From: Bacteroidota bacterium
Lineage (GTDB): Bacteria > Bacteroidota > Ignavibacteria > Kryptoniales > JAKASW01
NCBI GenBank assembly: GCA_021845665.1
Contig: JAJZVO010000002.1
Coordinates: forward strand, 1 to 64,000
DNA length: 64,000 nucleotides
Direction of reading: 5' to 3'
Below, piece after piece: positions 9,656-17,579 of the stretch; within the stretch, counting starts at the first letter, position 1; each line of letters opens with the position of its first letter. The translations under genes and the position numbers were made by a program. A model generated the notes under the pieces. The model saw only the letters and a program-made list of their open reading frames with translations. It had not been told where the DNA came from and did no database searches.

Positions 9656-9965
9656 GTTTAGCCGACTCTTTTCTTTTTGGTGGTGATCATAGGTTTATTG
9701 AAACATATTGAGAAGAAAGAGGAATTACTGAATTGTCTCCGCTAAGCAATAAAAATGACGCCGGACTATTGCATGTAAAATCGTCACATGGCGAAAGACA
9801 CTCTTGGTGACGGGTTTGGTGGCAGGGGAGGCCTCGCAAGCCGTAGTGGAAGGTCGCCTTCTTCCCGTGCGACGGCAAACCTTGACAGAGTTGCGCGACC
9901 TTCAGCCTGAGCCCTACAATATTTCTTCCCCATATCCGTTATAATTACCAGAAGCAAGGACAGAA
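9656..9965. other. Intergenic region upstream of the ECF sigma gene
   Basis: No convincing gene. A weak promoter candidate for the sigma factor gene combines TTGCGC at 9891-9896 with TACAAT at 9915-9920 (18 nt apart). TTGACA at 9882 has no -10 element at a usable distance. Confidence 0.3.
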
Positions 9966-10535
9966 TTGACAGCCGCTACTTCGAAGCAGATAGAAGACAC
10001 TATTGAGAAGGAGAGAAGAAAACTACTCTCCTTCATCAGACGAAATGTGCTTTCGAAGGAAGAGGCGGAAGATATATTCCAGGATGTTCTTTTCCAGTTT
10101 GCGAGCGCCTTCGAGTCGATCGAGTTCATGGACCGCGTGTCGGCGTGGCTGATGCGCGTCGCGAAAAACAGGATAATCGACTCCCGAAGGAAAAAGAGAC
10201 CGCAGGCTTTCAGAGATATCAGGATCAGGGTGCCGGGAGATGAAGAAGGAAATTCGCTCTCAATGGAAGACATGATCCCGGACTTCAGCGGGCTGCCGGA
10301 CGAAGTTTACTGGCAGAAGCAGTTTTGGGACGAGATCGAAGACGCGCTCGACGAACTTCCCCGCGAGCAGCGCGACGTATTCGAGATGACGGAGTTCGAA
10401 GGAATGAGCTTCAAAGAAATTGCAGAGATAAAGCAGGAGCCGCTTAACACGCTCATTTCCAGGAAGCGATATGCGGTGCTGTTCCTGAGAAAGCGTTTGA
10501 AAACTATTTACGAGGAGTTAAAAGAAAATGTGTAG
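9966..10535 (+). CDS. ECF-type RNA polymerase sigma factor
   Basis: 189 residues, starting with TTG (AAGGA 7 nt upstream; no in-frame ATG exists before region 2). Region 2 is visible in EEAEDIFQDVLFQFASAFESI and the -10 recognition helix in RVSAWLMRVAKNRIIDSRRKK. Region 4 is in LPREQRDVFEMTEFEGMSFKEIAEI followed by NTLISRKRYAVLFLRKRL. The length and spacing are those of ECF sigma factors. Its last codons overlap the next gene by 8 nt, so translation is probably coupled. No anti-sigma factor of the usual zinc (HxxxCxxC) type is adjacent; the small membrane protein downstream may serve that role (inference). Confidence 0.92.
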   Translation: MTAATSKQIEDTIEKERRKLLSFIRRNVLSKEEAEDIFQDVLFQFASAFESIEFMDRVSAWLMRVAKNRIIDSRRKKRPQAFRDIRIRVPGDEEGNSLSMEDMIPDFSGLPDEVYWQKQFWDEIEDALDELPREQRDVFEMTEFEGMSFKEIAEIKQEPLNTLISRKRYAVLFLRKRLKTIYEELKENV

Positions 10536-10860
10536 CATGAATAATCATGAGTTCAAGCACAGAAGGAGATGGTGGTTTGTTTTCGGACTGCCGTTCATGC
10601 TGGCTTTCCTGGCGCTCGCCGGGCTGGTCTTCATGCTCCTGTGGAATGCACTTCTTCCCGCGATATTCGGGTTGAAGGCAATCGGATACTGGCAGGCGCT
10701 TGGTCTGCTCGTGTTGGCGAAGATCCTCTTCGGCAGCTTCGGAAGAGGACCACGTACTTACTTTTCGCGCCGCCGGCAGTGGGAGCGCTGGAAGGAATGG
10801 CACAAGGAACACCCGGACTTCCACGAACACGAGCATGGCGAAGATGAAACGGATGCCTGA
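10528..10860 (+). CDS. Small membrane protein with a His-rich tail, coupled to the ECF sigma factor
   Basis: 110 residues, overlapping the sigma gene by 8 nt, with GAGGAG 9 nt before its ATG. A basic N-terminus (KHRRRWW) precedes two hydrophobic segments (about 15-45 and 52-70). A basic stretch (RRRQWERWKEWHKEH) and a metal-binding-like tail HEHEHGEDETD follow. No known domain is recognised. Its coupling to the ECF sigma gene suggests a membrane-bound regulator or sensor, perhaps metal-responsive, but that is inference from position and composition. Confidence 0.75.
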   Translation: MCSMNNHEFKHRRRWWFVFGLPFMLAFLALAGLVFMLLWNALLPAIFGLKAIGYWQALGLLVLAKILFGSFGRGPRTYFSRRRQWERWKEWHKEHPDFHEHEHGEDETDA

Positions 10861-10910
10861 GTGTGAATTTGTTTAGAGCTTAGTATTTCGGATTTTGAAC
10901 ACAGGATGCC

Positions 10911-11188
10911 ATGAGTAATTTCAAATTCTATTGCCGGTTAACTTATCGCCGCACGAAGGACGAGACCAGGATCGACTGGCACCGCGAAGAGCCGCCGCCC
11001 CTTCTCGTCGAGGCGGTGGAAATCGCGGACGAGCGGGGAAACGCCCTGGACATCGGCTGCGGCACGGGAGGAAGCGGAAAGAGATCGAAGAATTCTTCGG
11101 ACCTCAACTGAAGCTGGAGAACTTTCTCCCCGAGACCGGCGGCAAGTCGATCTTTCAATACAGGTTCCGCAGGATGAAAGAGGAATAA
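10911..11188 (+). pseudogene. SAM-dependent methyltransferase with internal deletion and frameshift
   Basis: The first part reads PPPLLVEAVEIADERGNALDIGCGTGG, which is the SAM-binding motif I region of a class I methyltransferase. Right after motif I the frame changes and only a C-terminal end of about 40 residues remains (RKEIEEFFGPQLKLENF, then GGKSIFQYRFRRMKEE). Roughly 100 central residues are missing. It cannot be an active enzyme. The next feature is another relic, so this is a decay zone. Confidence 0.65.
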
Positions 11189-11242
11189 TGGAACGGTGGA
11201 ATACAGGAATTACGGGTGGTTTTGTGAATCGGGTATTACAAT

Positions 11243-11362
11243 CTGAAACGCCTCGGCGAGACATCGGATGTCGCGGAAGCCGCATTGTTCCTTGCATCTG
11301 AAGACTCTTCGTGGATAACCGGAATCGTCCTGGATGTTGCCGGTGGGGCAGTGATGGTGTAG
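11243..11362 (+). pseudogene. C-terminal fragment of a short-chain dehydrogenase/reductase
   Basis: Thirty-nine codons ending in TAG read [20 protein letters not shown], then [18 protein letters not shown]. This is the conserved C-terminal end of classical SDR enzymes (R-x-G-x-x-D-V-A, SSWITG, D-x-G-G). Nothing of the Rossmann core or the YxxxK motif is present upstream. It has no start codon of its own. Confidence 0.75.
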
Positions 11363-11460
11363 AAATGGAAGAATGGGATTTTGGAAAAGTGGAAGAATGG
11401 ATTACTGGATTGGTGGATTAATGGGTAGGGATGGAGGATGTCTGGAAAGATGAAATGAAG
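11363..11460 (+). repeat. Degenerate GGAAGAATGG-type intergenic repeat
   Basis: Imperfect direct repeats of TGGAAGAATGG, GGATTGGTGG and TTTTGGAAAAGTGG fill the gap between the SDR relic and the end of the sigma-54 regulator gene. Related text occurs near 11184, 19083-19137, 48960-49000 and, inverted, at 49044 and 59278. It belongs to a dispersed non-coding repeat class. Confidence 0.5.
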
Positions 11461-11529
11461 GAACTACTTTGCGAACGTTAGCTCCCCGGGATAGAGGAGT
11501 TTGAAATTCCGCGTTTGCAAGGCGTCCCC

Positions 11530-13245
11530 TTAGATTCCCAGCCTCTTCATCTTCCGCCAGAGAGTCGAAGGGTTGATCCCCAGCTCGGCAGCTGCCTTGA
11601 CCCTGCTGCCGTTGTGTTTCTTGAGGACGCCCACGATTACCTCTCTTTCGGCTCCTTTGATCGTTGAAAGGGTCTTTACGCTTTCGGCCTTGACTGGCTT
11701 TCTGATTCTCTCTGGAAGGCATTCGGGAGCGATGACGTCTTGTCCGCTCAGCACGAACGAATGTTCCACCACGTTCTCAAGCTCTCTCACGTTACCCGGC
11801 CAGTTGTACCTCGTAAGGAGGTCATAAGCTTCCGGTGAAAATCGGGCGACCTTTCTTACGAACTTCTCGTTGAAACTTGAGATAAAGTGATTAACCAGGA
11901 GCGGGAAGTCGTCCATCCTTTCCGTGAGAGGAGGAAGATGGATGTTTATGACGTTAATTCTGTAGAAGAGATCCTTCCTGAACCTGCCGGCCTCGATTTC
12001 GTCCGGAAGGATTTTGTTCGTCGCAGCGATGATCCTCGTGTCCATTTTGATCGTTCTGTTACCGCCGACTCGCTCGAACTGACGTGTCTCGATGACACGG
12101 AGAAGCTTCGTTTGCACCGGAAGAGATATGTCTCCAATCTCGTCCAGGAAAAGTGTGCCCCCCTGGGCCATCTCGAATTTGCCGGCCTTCGTTTTCACGG
12201 CGCCGGTAAACGCTCCTCTTTCGTGTCCGAACAGCTCGCTCTCTATCAGCGACTCGGCAAAGGCGCTGCAGTTGAGCGCTACGAACGGACCTTTCGCTCT
12301 TGGACTGTTCAGGTGAATGGCTCTGGCGACCAGCTCCTTGCCCGTGCCGCTTTCGCCCGTGACGAGAACGGTGGTGTCGGTCTGGGAAACGCTATCCAGC
12401 AGCGTGAAGACGCGTTCCATCTCCTTATTCCTGCCGATGATGTTGTCATACCGGTATCTTTCCCTGAGATGCTCGGAAAGGTTTCGCATCTCGGAAACAT
12501 CCATGAAAGTCTCGACGGCCCCGATCCTTTCGTTCTTGTTGTTCCTGAGGATGGAGGAGTTCACGCGTATCGGCACGATGGTCCCGTTCTTTTTGACGAT
12601 TTCGAGCTCGTTCTCGATAGACGGTTTTCCTTTCATTATGGTACGCTCCATGTGGCAGCCGTTCCGGCAAAGCCGGGACTTGAATACTTCCCAGCATTTC
12701 CTGCCGACGGCTTCGTTCTTCCTGAAACCCGTGATTCGTTCGGCCGAATTGTTGAACGACGTCACGGTCCAGTCGTTGTCTATCGTAAATGTCCCCTCTA
12801 TATTGCAGTTGAATATGGCGTCGAGCTTATTGCGCTGATCGACGAGCTCCGATGTCTTCTGCTGCAGTTCCCGGCTGAGCCTAAGCATCTCGTGTGTGTC
12901 ACGGAACACGAACACGACACTTGTAACTTCATCTTCCCGCACGATCGGCGTGATCGAACCGAGAACATTCTTTTCAGAGCCGTTCCTATTTGTAATGTTG
13001 ACTGAGAGATTTGGCAGGGCGATGTTCTTCGCCAATGAGTCTGAGATGTGCGTCGATTCACCCGGACTTCGCCGAAACAGGGTCCTGTAGTCCTTCCCGA
13101 TGATCTGTTCTTCTTTGAACCCGGTAATTCTTGAGGCTGCCTCATTGAACACAATTAGCTTCCCGTCACGACCGATTACAGCTATCCCGTCCGGACGGAC
13201 CATGTTTTCTCGGTTACTGTCGATAATGCTGATGACTTCTTTCAT
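11530..13245 (-). CDS. Sigma-54-dependent transcriptional activator with two PAS domains
   Basis: 571 residues from the ATG at 13245; a TTG 81 nt upstream is in frame but less likely. PAS 1 (about 15-110) and PAS 2 (about 145-260) precede an AAA+ domain (about 275-510). That domain has Walker A GESGTGKE, the sigma-54 contact loop GAFTGA, Walker B GGTLFLDEIGD and the arginine-finger region. A Fis-type helix-turn-helix (KAAAELGINPSTLWRKMKRL) ends the protein. PAS 2 carries KCWEVFKSRLCRNGCHM, three cysteines that could bind a redox cofactor or metal (inference). It is divergent from a NifX/NafY-like gene. The shared gap holds two dyads and a -24/-12-like element, so it probably activates that gene. 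Confidence 0.95.
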   Translation of the reverse strand: MKEVISIIDSNRENMVRPDGIAVIGRDGKLIVFNEAASRITGFKEEQIIGKDYRTLFRRSPGESTHISDSLAKNIALPNLSVNITNRNGSEKNVLGSITPIVREDEVTSVVFVFRDTHEMLRLSRELQQKTSELVDQRNKLDAIFNCNIEGTFTIDNDWTVTSFNNSAERITGFRKNEAVGRKCWEVFKSRLCRNGCHMERTIMKGKPSIENELEIVKKNGTIVPIRVNSSILRNNKNERIGAVETFMDVSEMRNLSEHLRERYRYDNIIGRNKEMERVFTLLDSVSQTDTTVLVTGESGTGKELVARAIHLNSPRAKGPFVALNCSAFAESLIESELFGHERGAFTGAVKTKAGKFEMAQGGTLFLDEIGDISLPVQTKLLRVIETRQFERVGGNRTIKMDTRIIAATNKILPDEIEAGRFRKDLFYRINVINIHLPPLTERMDDFPLLVNHFISSFNEKFVRKVARFSPEAYDLLTRYNWPGNVRELENVVEHSFVLSGQDVIAPECLPERIRKPVKAESVKTLSTIKGAEREVIVGVLKKHNGSRVKAAAELGINPSTLWRKMKRLGI

Positions 13246-13303
13246 CGAAGCATGTCCTGTTGTTTGTTCCTTGTGTGCCCTTTTCCTGAACAGATTAATC
13301 TTA

Positions 13304-13348
13304 TTGCATTCGTGCAACGATTGCAATGCCTGTTGCGGTAGCGCAACA
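13304..13348. promoter_or_regulatory. Paired TTGC-N6-GCAA dyads, probable activator binding sites
   Basis: Two inverted repeats with the same architecture lie at 13304-13317 (TTGCATTCGTGCAA) and 13331-13348 (TGTTGCG-GTAG-CGCAACA, core TTGC-N6-GCAA at 13333-13346). Their centres are 29 bp apart, near three helical turns. They lie about 50-90 bp upstream of the -24/-12-like element and in the 5' region of the activator gene itself. That is where an enhancer-binding protein would be expected to sit and could also autoregulate. Confidence 0.6.
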
Positions 13349-13395
13349 CCAATTGCCGAATATCTCTCAATCCGGAGCAGAAAGAGGGTTGGTCA

Positions 13396-13411
13396 CGGCA
13401 CAGGAATTGGC
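13396..13411 (+). promoter_or_regulatory. Sigma-54 (-24/-12) promoter-like element
   Basis: CGGCACAGGAATTGGC matches the TGGCACG-N4-TTGCA consensus with the invariant GG at 13397-13398 and correct spacing. The -12 GC is replaced by GG. Transcription would start near 13422, about 67 nt before the NifX/NafY-like gene. Given the adjacent sigma-54 activator gene I consider it a good candidate despite the mismatch. Confidence 0.5.
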
Positions 13412-13488
13412 TTTCATCAGGAGACGCCAGGCACATATAACTTTTGCGGCGCTTACACTGGACCAAGTAACATACTGGAGATGAAAGC

Positions 13489-13866
13489 ATGAATCGAAGA
13501 GTGGCCATTGCCGTTGAGGAATCGGGATCGGAAGAAAGAGTTGCCGAACATTTTGGGAGATGCTCGAAGTTCAATATATGCGAGCTCGACGGCGGGAACC
13601 GCGTCGTTAAGCAGGAGTCCTACTTCAACCCGTTGAACGGCGAGCACGGCGGAGCCTGCCAGCTTCCCGCTTATGTGAAACAATTCAACGTCGGCACGGT
13701 CATAGCCGGCGGAATGGGGCGCAAGGCCGTTTCGGGCTTCCATGAGCTCGGGATGGAAGTGATTACTGCTCCGGGTCTCCTTTACAAGGAGGCTGTCGAG
13801 CTCTTCGCGCTCGGGAAACTCAGGGGCTACGAGGAATGCGCGGGTCATGAGCATCATTCGAACTAA
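13489..13866 (+). CDS. NifX/NafY-like dinitrogenase iron-molybdenum cofactor family protein
   Basis: 125 residues. The opening RVAIAVEESGSEERVAEHFGRCSKF, the central VGTVIAGGMGRKAVSGF and the later VITAPGLLYKEAVELFALGKL are the hallmarks of the small NifX/NifB-C/MTH1175 fold (Pfam family for FeMo cofactor biosynthesis). The end is His-rich (ECAGHEHHSN), suggesting metal handling. No nitrogenase gene is in the window. Members outside nitrogen fixation are often Fe-S or metal-cluster carriers. It is the first gene after the sigma-54-like promoter. A second paralogue lies at 19169. Confidence 0.85.
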   Translation: MNRRVAIAVEESGSEERVAEHFGRCSKFNICELDGGNRVVKQESYFNPLNGEHGGACQLPAYVKQFNVGTVIAGGMGRKAVSGFHELGMEVITAPGLLYKEAVELFALGKLRGYEECAGHEHHSN

Positions 13867-13992
13867 GCCGGCCGAAGAACGAAGCCGGAACAGAGGATCC
13901 CGGACGTTTGAGGCCTGCCACGCTGCGCTTCGAATGCCTGATGCGGTTCGGGCATCCACGGCAACAGCAAATGAATTTCGGAATGTAACGTT

Positions 13993-14598
13993 ATGATAAT
14001 GCCAATCTGCCTTTACGGCACCAGGGTCTTCGACGAACCGGTGCATCGAATTACTCAGTTCAACGAAAGGCTTGTCGGGCTGGTACGGAGTATGTTTGAG
14101 ACTCTGGTCAACGGCGACGGCATCGGTCTCGCCGCAAATCAAATCGGACTTCCCGTCTCGCTCTTTGTGATGGATCTGTCCGGGATGTCGGGCCATGAAG
14201 GCAACAAGCCGCTCGCGGTTATCAACCCCGACATTTTGTCATCGAGTGAAGTCAGCGTCACGATGGAAGAGGGGTGTCTGAGCATTCCCGGGATCCGGGA
14301 GGACGTCAGCCGTCCCGAATCTATAATAGTCCGCTTCACCGACGGCAGTTTCCAGGAGGTGCAGATGGAGCTAAGCGGCGTCTCCGCACGTGTGTTCCAG
14401 CACGAGTACGATCACCTTCGTCAGAAATTCTTCATCGAGCGGCTTTCTTCGGTGAAGCGGCAGCTCGTCAGGCCGAAACTGTCGCGAATCAGGAAAGGGG
14501 ATGTCGACACACTCTATCCTGTCATAACCTGGAAAGATGAACGGCAGAAAAAGACCGGGCAAATCCCGGAATTCGAGTCCGGGACTCAAATTAAATGA
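13993..14598 (+). CDS. def: Peptide deformylase
   Basis: 201 residues with all three family motifs in order: GIGLAANQIG (motif 1), EEGCLSIPG (motif 2, zinc-ligand cysteine) and QHEYDHL (motif 3, HExxH). It removes the formyl group from the initiator methionine of new proteins in the cytoplasm. The C-terminal 30 residues (VDTLYPVITWKDERQKKTG...) extend a little past the usual end. It sits between metal-related small genes rather than next to fmt, so it may be a second, condition-specific deformylase (inference; no other copy is visible here). Confidence 0.92.
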   Translation: MIMPICLYGTRVFDEPVHRITQFNERLVGLVRSMFETLVNGDGIGLAANQIGLPVSLFVMDLSGMSGHEGNKPLAVINPDILSSSEVSVTMEEGCLSIPGIREDVSRPESIIVRFTDGSFQEVQMELSGVSARVFQHEYDHLRQKFFIERLSSVKRQLVRPKLSRIRKGDVDTLYPVITWKDERQKKTGQIPEFESGTQIK

Positions 14599-14610
14599 AA
14601 GGGATCGGCA

Positions 14611-14805
14611 ATGAACGGCAAACAAAGCGGCAAAATGGGTGCAGGCGGATTCTGCGTCTGCGTAAGCTGCGGTTACAAGAGACCGCATCAACAAGGCGTT
14701 CCGTGCATGGAAGAGAAGTGTCCAAAATGCGGAAAGGTGATGATGCGGGAAGGGTCGGAACACTATATGCTGGCAATTGACAAGAAAAAGAAACGAGACC
14801 GTTGA
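14611..14805 (+). CDS. Small zinc-ribbon protein
   Basis: 64 residues, starting 13 nt after the deformylase stop. Two CxxC-like halves are seen: CVCVSCGYKRPHQQGVPC and CPKCGKVM, which together can form a rubredoxin-like or zinc-ribbon site. The C-terminus is very basic (DKKKKRDR). I recall similar small proteins in anaerobes, but their function is not known to me. The spacing suggests co-transcription with the deformylase gene. Confidence 0.75.
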   Translation: MNGKQSGKMGAGGFCVCVSCGYKRPHQQGVPCMEEKCPKCGKVMMREGSEHYMLAIDKKKKRDR

Positions 14806-14918
14806 TCCCGGTTCATACGGGAAACTGATGACTTTTCATGGTGTGAATTCGCTGATTGAAATGATCGGACAATTGCCGGCGAAGTGATTTCTCGCAATCA
14901 ATCAAAAGGAGATGCCAC

Positions 14919-15212
14919 ATGGACCACCATCATTCCGGCGGACGCCAACACGGAAGTCCGGAAACAAAATCGAAGATCGCCGACCGGATCTTGGCAGTAA
15001 TGAATTTGTCCGGTTCCGATTTCCTTGCGGCTCAGATGCTTGCGACAACCCTCGGAGTCGAGTTCGACCCCAACACCGACTGGAACGAGGGCGAACAGGT
15101 CTTCAAGATGTCTGAGAAGATCGTACGGACTTTCAACATTACGCAGACGGCTGAGGGAGACAAAACCGGCCTGTGGACGACGGTGATCGCCGCCGCAATC
15201 CTTCTCCCATAA
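14919..15212 (+). CDS. Hypothetical protein with His-rich N-terminus
   Basis: 97 residues with a strong ribosome binding site (AAAAGGAGAT) before the ATG. It begins [12 protein letters not shown], a possible metal-binding tail. The helical middle part ([29 protein letters not shown]) and an end rich in small hydrophobic residues (VIAAAILLP) show no family I recognise. The frame is intact and sits among Cys/His-rich neighbours in the same direction, so it is probably real. Confidence 0.6.
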   Translation: MDHHHSGGRQHGSPETKSKIADRILAVMNLSGSDFLAAQMLATTLGVEFDPNTDWNEGEQVFKMSEKIVRTFNITQTAEGDKTGLWTTVIAAAILLP

Positions 15213-15385
15213 TGAGAATCCCGTGTGTCGACAGCAGAACAGGATTGTGTCCTCATGGATCCGCGAACGGGAAAAATGGATAGGAAGGCGATGGACCTTT
15301 TTCAATGAAGTGGGGAGAGGACGGGAGTTGATGAACTACAGAGGCACTGAATATGCTCACAGCCGCATCACGGAGGTTGGATACC

Positions 15386-16078
15386 ATGCCGGATAACAAG
15401 AATCATTGGTACGACGGCCTCTTCTATGATCTCTTCATAGCCCCAAACCAGGACGAAGCATTCGCGCAGGTGAAGGAGTTGCTTTCCGAGGGGGCGACGA
15501 TCCTGGACATAGGCTGCGGAACCGGAAGGCTCGCGTCTCAGTTGCTCGACAAATGCGGCAAGATAGTCATAATCGATCCGTCGGAGAGAAACATCAGGAT
15601 CGCACGACGTAAGTTTGCCGGCTTGCCATCGGAGAAACTCATGGTGGGAAGGATGGACGCGTTCGAGTTTCTCGCGACAAATGATTTCCATTTCGATTTC
15701 ATAACAATGTCGTACGTCATCCACGAAATACATGAGGACGACAGGGACATTCTCCTTCGCGCCGCATCGGCAGTCGCGGACAGGATTATCCTGGTGGAAT
15801 ATCTCGCCCCGCAACCCAGGAATTTTTGCGGTGTGCTGAACCAGCTTGTCGAGTATGCCGCCGGCCCGGGGCACTACAGAAATTTCAAGTCGTTCATGAG
15901 GAAAGGGGGAATTACCGGTTTGCTGAAAGAGCTCCATCTTAAAATGTTAAATGAATTGAAGACCCGTCCGTGCTCCAGTCATATCGCAGTTGTAGAAGGA
16001 AAGAAGGGACGCGACAAATCGGGGAATGTTTTGCCTTCGAGGTGGGAAACGGGTACGAGATCATCTATAGTGAAGTGA
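15386..16078 (+). CDS. Class I SAM-dependent methyltransferase
   Basis: 230 residues from the ATG at 15386, which has GGAGG about 9 nt upstream; an in-frame ATG at 15353 lacks such a site. Motif I is ATILDIGCGTGRLASQL. The acidic residue after strand 2 is in IVIIDPSERNI, and post-motif elements FDFITMSYVIHEI and RIILVEYLAPQP follow. The substrate is not evident. Remote similarity to small-molecule or quinone methyltransferases is possible. It is convergent with the metal ABC transporter genes, whose last gene ends 27 nt away. Confidence 0.82.
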   Translation: MPDNKNHWYDGLFYDLFIAPNQDEAFAQVKELLSEGATILDIGCGTGRLASQLLDKCGKIVIIDPSERNIRIARRKFAGLPSEKLMVGRMDAFEFLATNDFHFDFITMSYVIHEIHEDDRDILLRAASAVADRIILVEYLAPQPRNFCGVLNQLVEYAAGPGHYRNFKSFMRKGGITGLLKELHLKMLNELKTRPCSSHIAVVEGKKGRDKSGNVLPSRWETGTRSSIVK

Positions 16079-16104
16079 ATGAGGGAAGCACTCGGCAGGT
16101 CGAG

Positions 16105-16875
16105 TCACCAGGCCCTCGAGACAGGTACGGTGGCCAGAAAGATGATCCCGCTGGCAAGGATTACAAGCGGCCCGGCAGGCAGCGCTGTGATCGTTGAGAG
16201 TACGATTCCGAGGGCAGCCGAAGCTATTCCGAACAAGCCTGCCGTTGCACCGAATTGCCCGAGTGTCCTGCTCACGTTTCTTGCCGCCGCCGCAGGGATC
16301 GCTACGAGTGCGGCGGTCATCAACCCGCCGACAAGATCGACTCCAAGGGCCACAATGATGGCGATGGACGAAAGATAAATGAGGTTATATAATTTGACGT
16401 CGATGCCTTCAGTCTTCGCGACATCCTCGTGAATATTAATGAGCAATATCTTCGAATAGCTGCGGTTTATGATCACTACCACAAGAGTTCCGAGCACCAT
16501 TGAGGCGAGGGTATCGTAGATCCCGACTTTGGAAATATCTCCGACGAGGGCGGCTTCTGCCTTGTCAATCGGGAGGAAAAGAAACGCGATGGCTACCCCG
16601 GTTGCGAACACGATCGCCGTCAGCGCTTCCATGGCGAGTTTCGTCCTGATTTCGAGGAGCCAAATCACGATTATGCCGAGAACCACGAAAGGGAATGCGC
16701 CGAGCGAGATGCTGAAGCCGTAAACGATCGCCAGCGCCGCTCCGGGGAGGGCGAGATGTCCAAGCGGACCTGCTATCACCGCCATTTTTCTCGACAACAT
16801 CAGCGTGCCGAGGTATGCCGCTGAACCTGCGATGAAAATGCCGCTGATGAGGCTGAGTGCCAGTTGATATGTCAT
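16105..16875 (-). CDS. ABC-3 family metal (Zn/Mn/Fe) permease
   Basis: 256 residues from the ATG at 16875, preceded by AGGAGG; longer upstream frames overlap the ATPase gene and are rejected. About eight hydrophobic segments are seen. The family features MSRKMAVIAGPLGHLALPGAALA near the N-terminus and GGLMTAALVAIPAAAARN near the C-terminus are typical of ZnuB/MntB/TroC permeases. It forms a transporter with the ATPase encoded 15 nt upstream. No substrate-binding lipoprotein (ZnuA type) is adjacent, so the third component must be elsewhere or is absent. Confidence 0.88.
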   Translation of the reverse strand: MTYQLALSLISGIFIAGSAAYLGTLMLSRKMAVIAGPLGHLALPGAALAIVYGFSISLGAFPFVVLGIIVIWLLEIRTKLAMEALTAIVFATGVAIAFLFLPIDKAEAALVGDISKVGIYDTLASMVLGTLVVVIINRSYSKILLINIHEDVAKTEGIDVKLYNLIYLSSIAIIVALGVDLVGGLMTAALVAIPAAAARNVSRTLGQFGATAGLFGIASAALGIVLSTITALPAGPLVILASGIIFLATVPVSRAW

Positions 16876-16889
16876 TTTAACGGACCTCC

Positions 16890-17579
16890 TCAGTGAGTGT
16901 AAAGCTTTACTTCGGCACCGTAGATATCGCGCAACACGTCCGGCGTAAGGATCTCTTTCGGGATTCCGTAGCAGCGATGACCGAATCTCGACAGGCAAAG
17001 GACATGTGTGGAATGCGCGTACACTATATTGAGATCGTGAGTAACGTTGAAGATCGTCAGGCCTTTTCTCTGCCAGATTTCTTTGATGAGAGAATACACG
17101 GTCTCGCCTCCGGCCACGTCGATTGCCGTGGTAGGCTCATCGAGGAAGAGAATGTTGGGATGCGACGCGAGAACCCATGCGACAAGCATCCTCTGAAATT
17201 CCCCGCCCGAGAGGTGACCGGCTCTTTTGTTTATGATGTCGCCCTCCAGCCCAACAAGCTCAAGGAAGGTTACCCCCTCGGCTGGCTTAAGCTCCTTGAG
17301 TCCGAATATATCCTTAACCGTCAGAGGCATGTCCCGAACTGAGACCTGGTTCAGTCCCTGTGGAAGGTACCCGATCCTCGGCTTTTTGTGCCAGTTCATT
17401 TCGCCGGTATGAGGTATGAGCCCGAGGAGAGATCTCAGCAGAACAGTCTTTCCGGAGCCGTTCGGCCCGAGTACAGTGAGAAACTCACCTTCGGTTACGG
17501 TGAAATTCAGGCCGGACAATACAGGAGTATTGTCCAGCGTTACTCCGAAGTCTTTGACTTCCAGCAAGATATCGTTCAT
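16890..17579 (-). CDS. ABC transporter ATP-binding protein, ZnuC-like
   Basis: 229 residues with Walker A GPNGSGKT, Q-loop region GYLPQGLNQ, signature HLSGGEFQRM, Walker B ILFLDEPTTAIDVAG and the H-loop in VTHDLNIV. The closest recognisable branch is the metal-uptake group (ZnuC/MntB-type). It is upstream of the permease gene in the same direction and convergent to the plus-strand metal/cofactor genes. The substrate could be zinc, manganese or iron; the sequence alone does not decide. Confidence 0.9.
   Translation of the reverse strand: MNDILLEVKDFGVTLDNTPVLSGLNFTVTEGEFLTVLGPNGSGKTVLLRSLLGLIPHTGEMNWHKKPRIGYLPQGLNQVSVRDMPLTVKDIFGLKELKPAEGVTFLELVGLEGDIINKRAGHLSGGEFQRMLVAWVLASHPNILFLDEPTTAIDVAGGETVYSLIKEIWQRKGLTIFNVTHDLNIVYAHSTHVLCLSRFGHRCYGIPKEILTPDVLRDIYGAEVKLYTH

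Noticed and set aside
9882-9920. TTGACA with TACAAT as promoter for the ECF sigma gene
   Set aside because: The distance is 27 nt, too long; a weaker TTGCGC pair is kept as a low-confidence alternative.
11887-13005. 372-codon plus-strand frame antisense to the sigma-54 activator
   Set aside because: It mirrors a strongly recognised AAA+ protein; no ribosome binding site or family feature.
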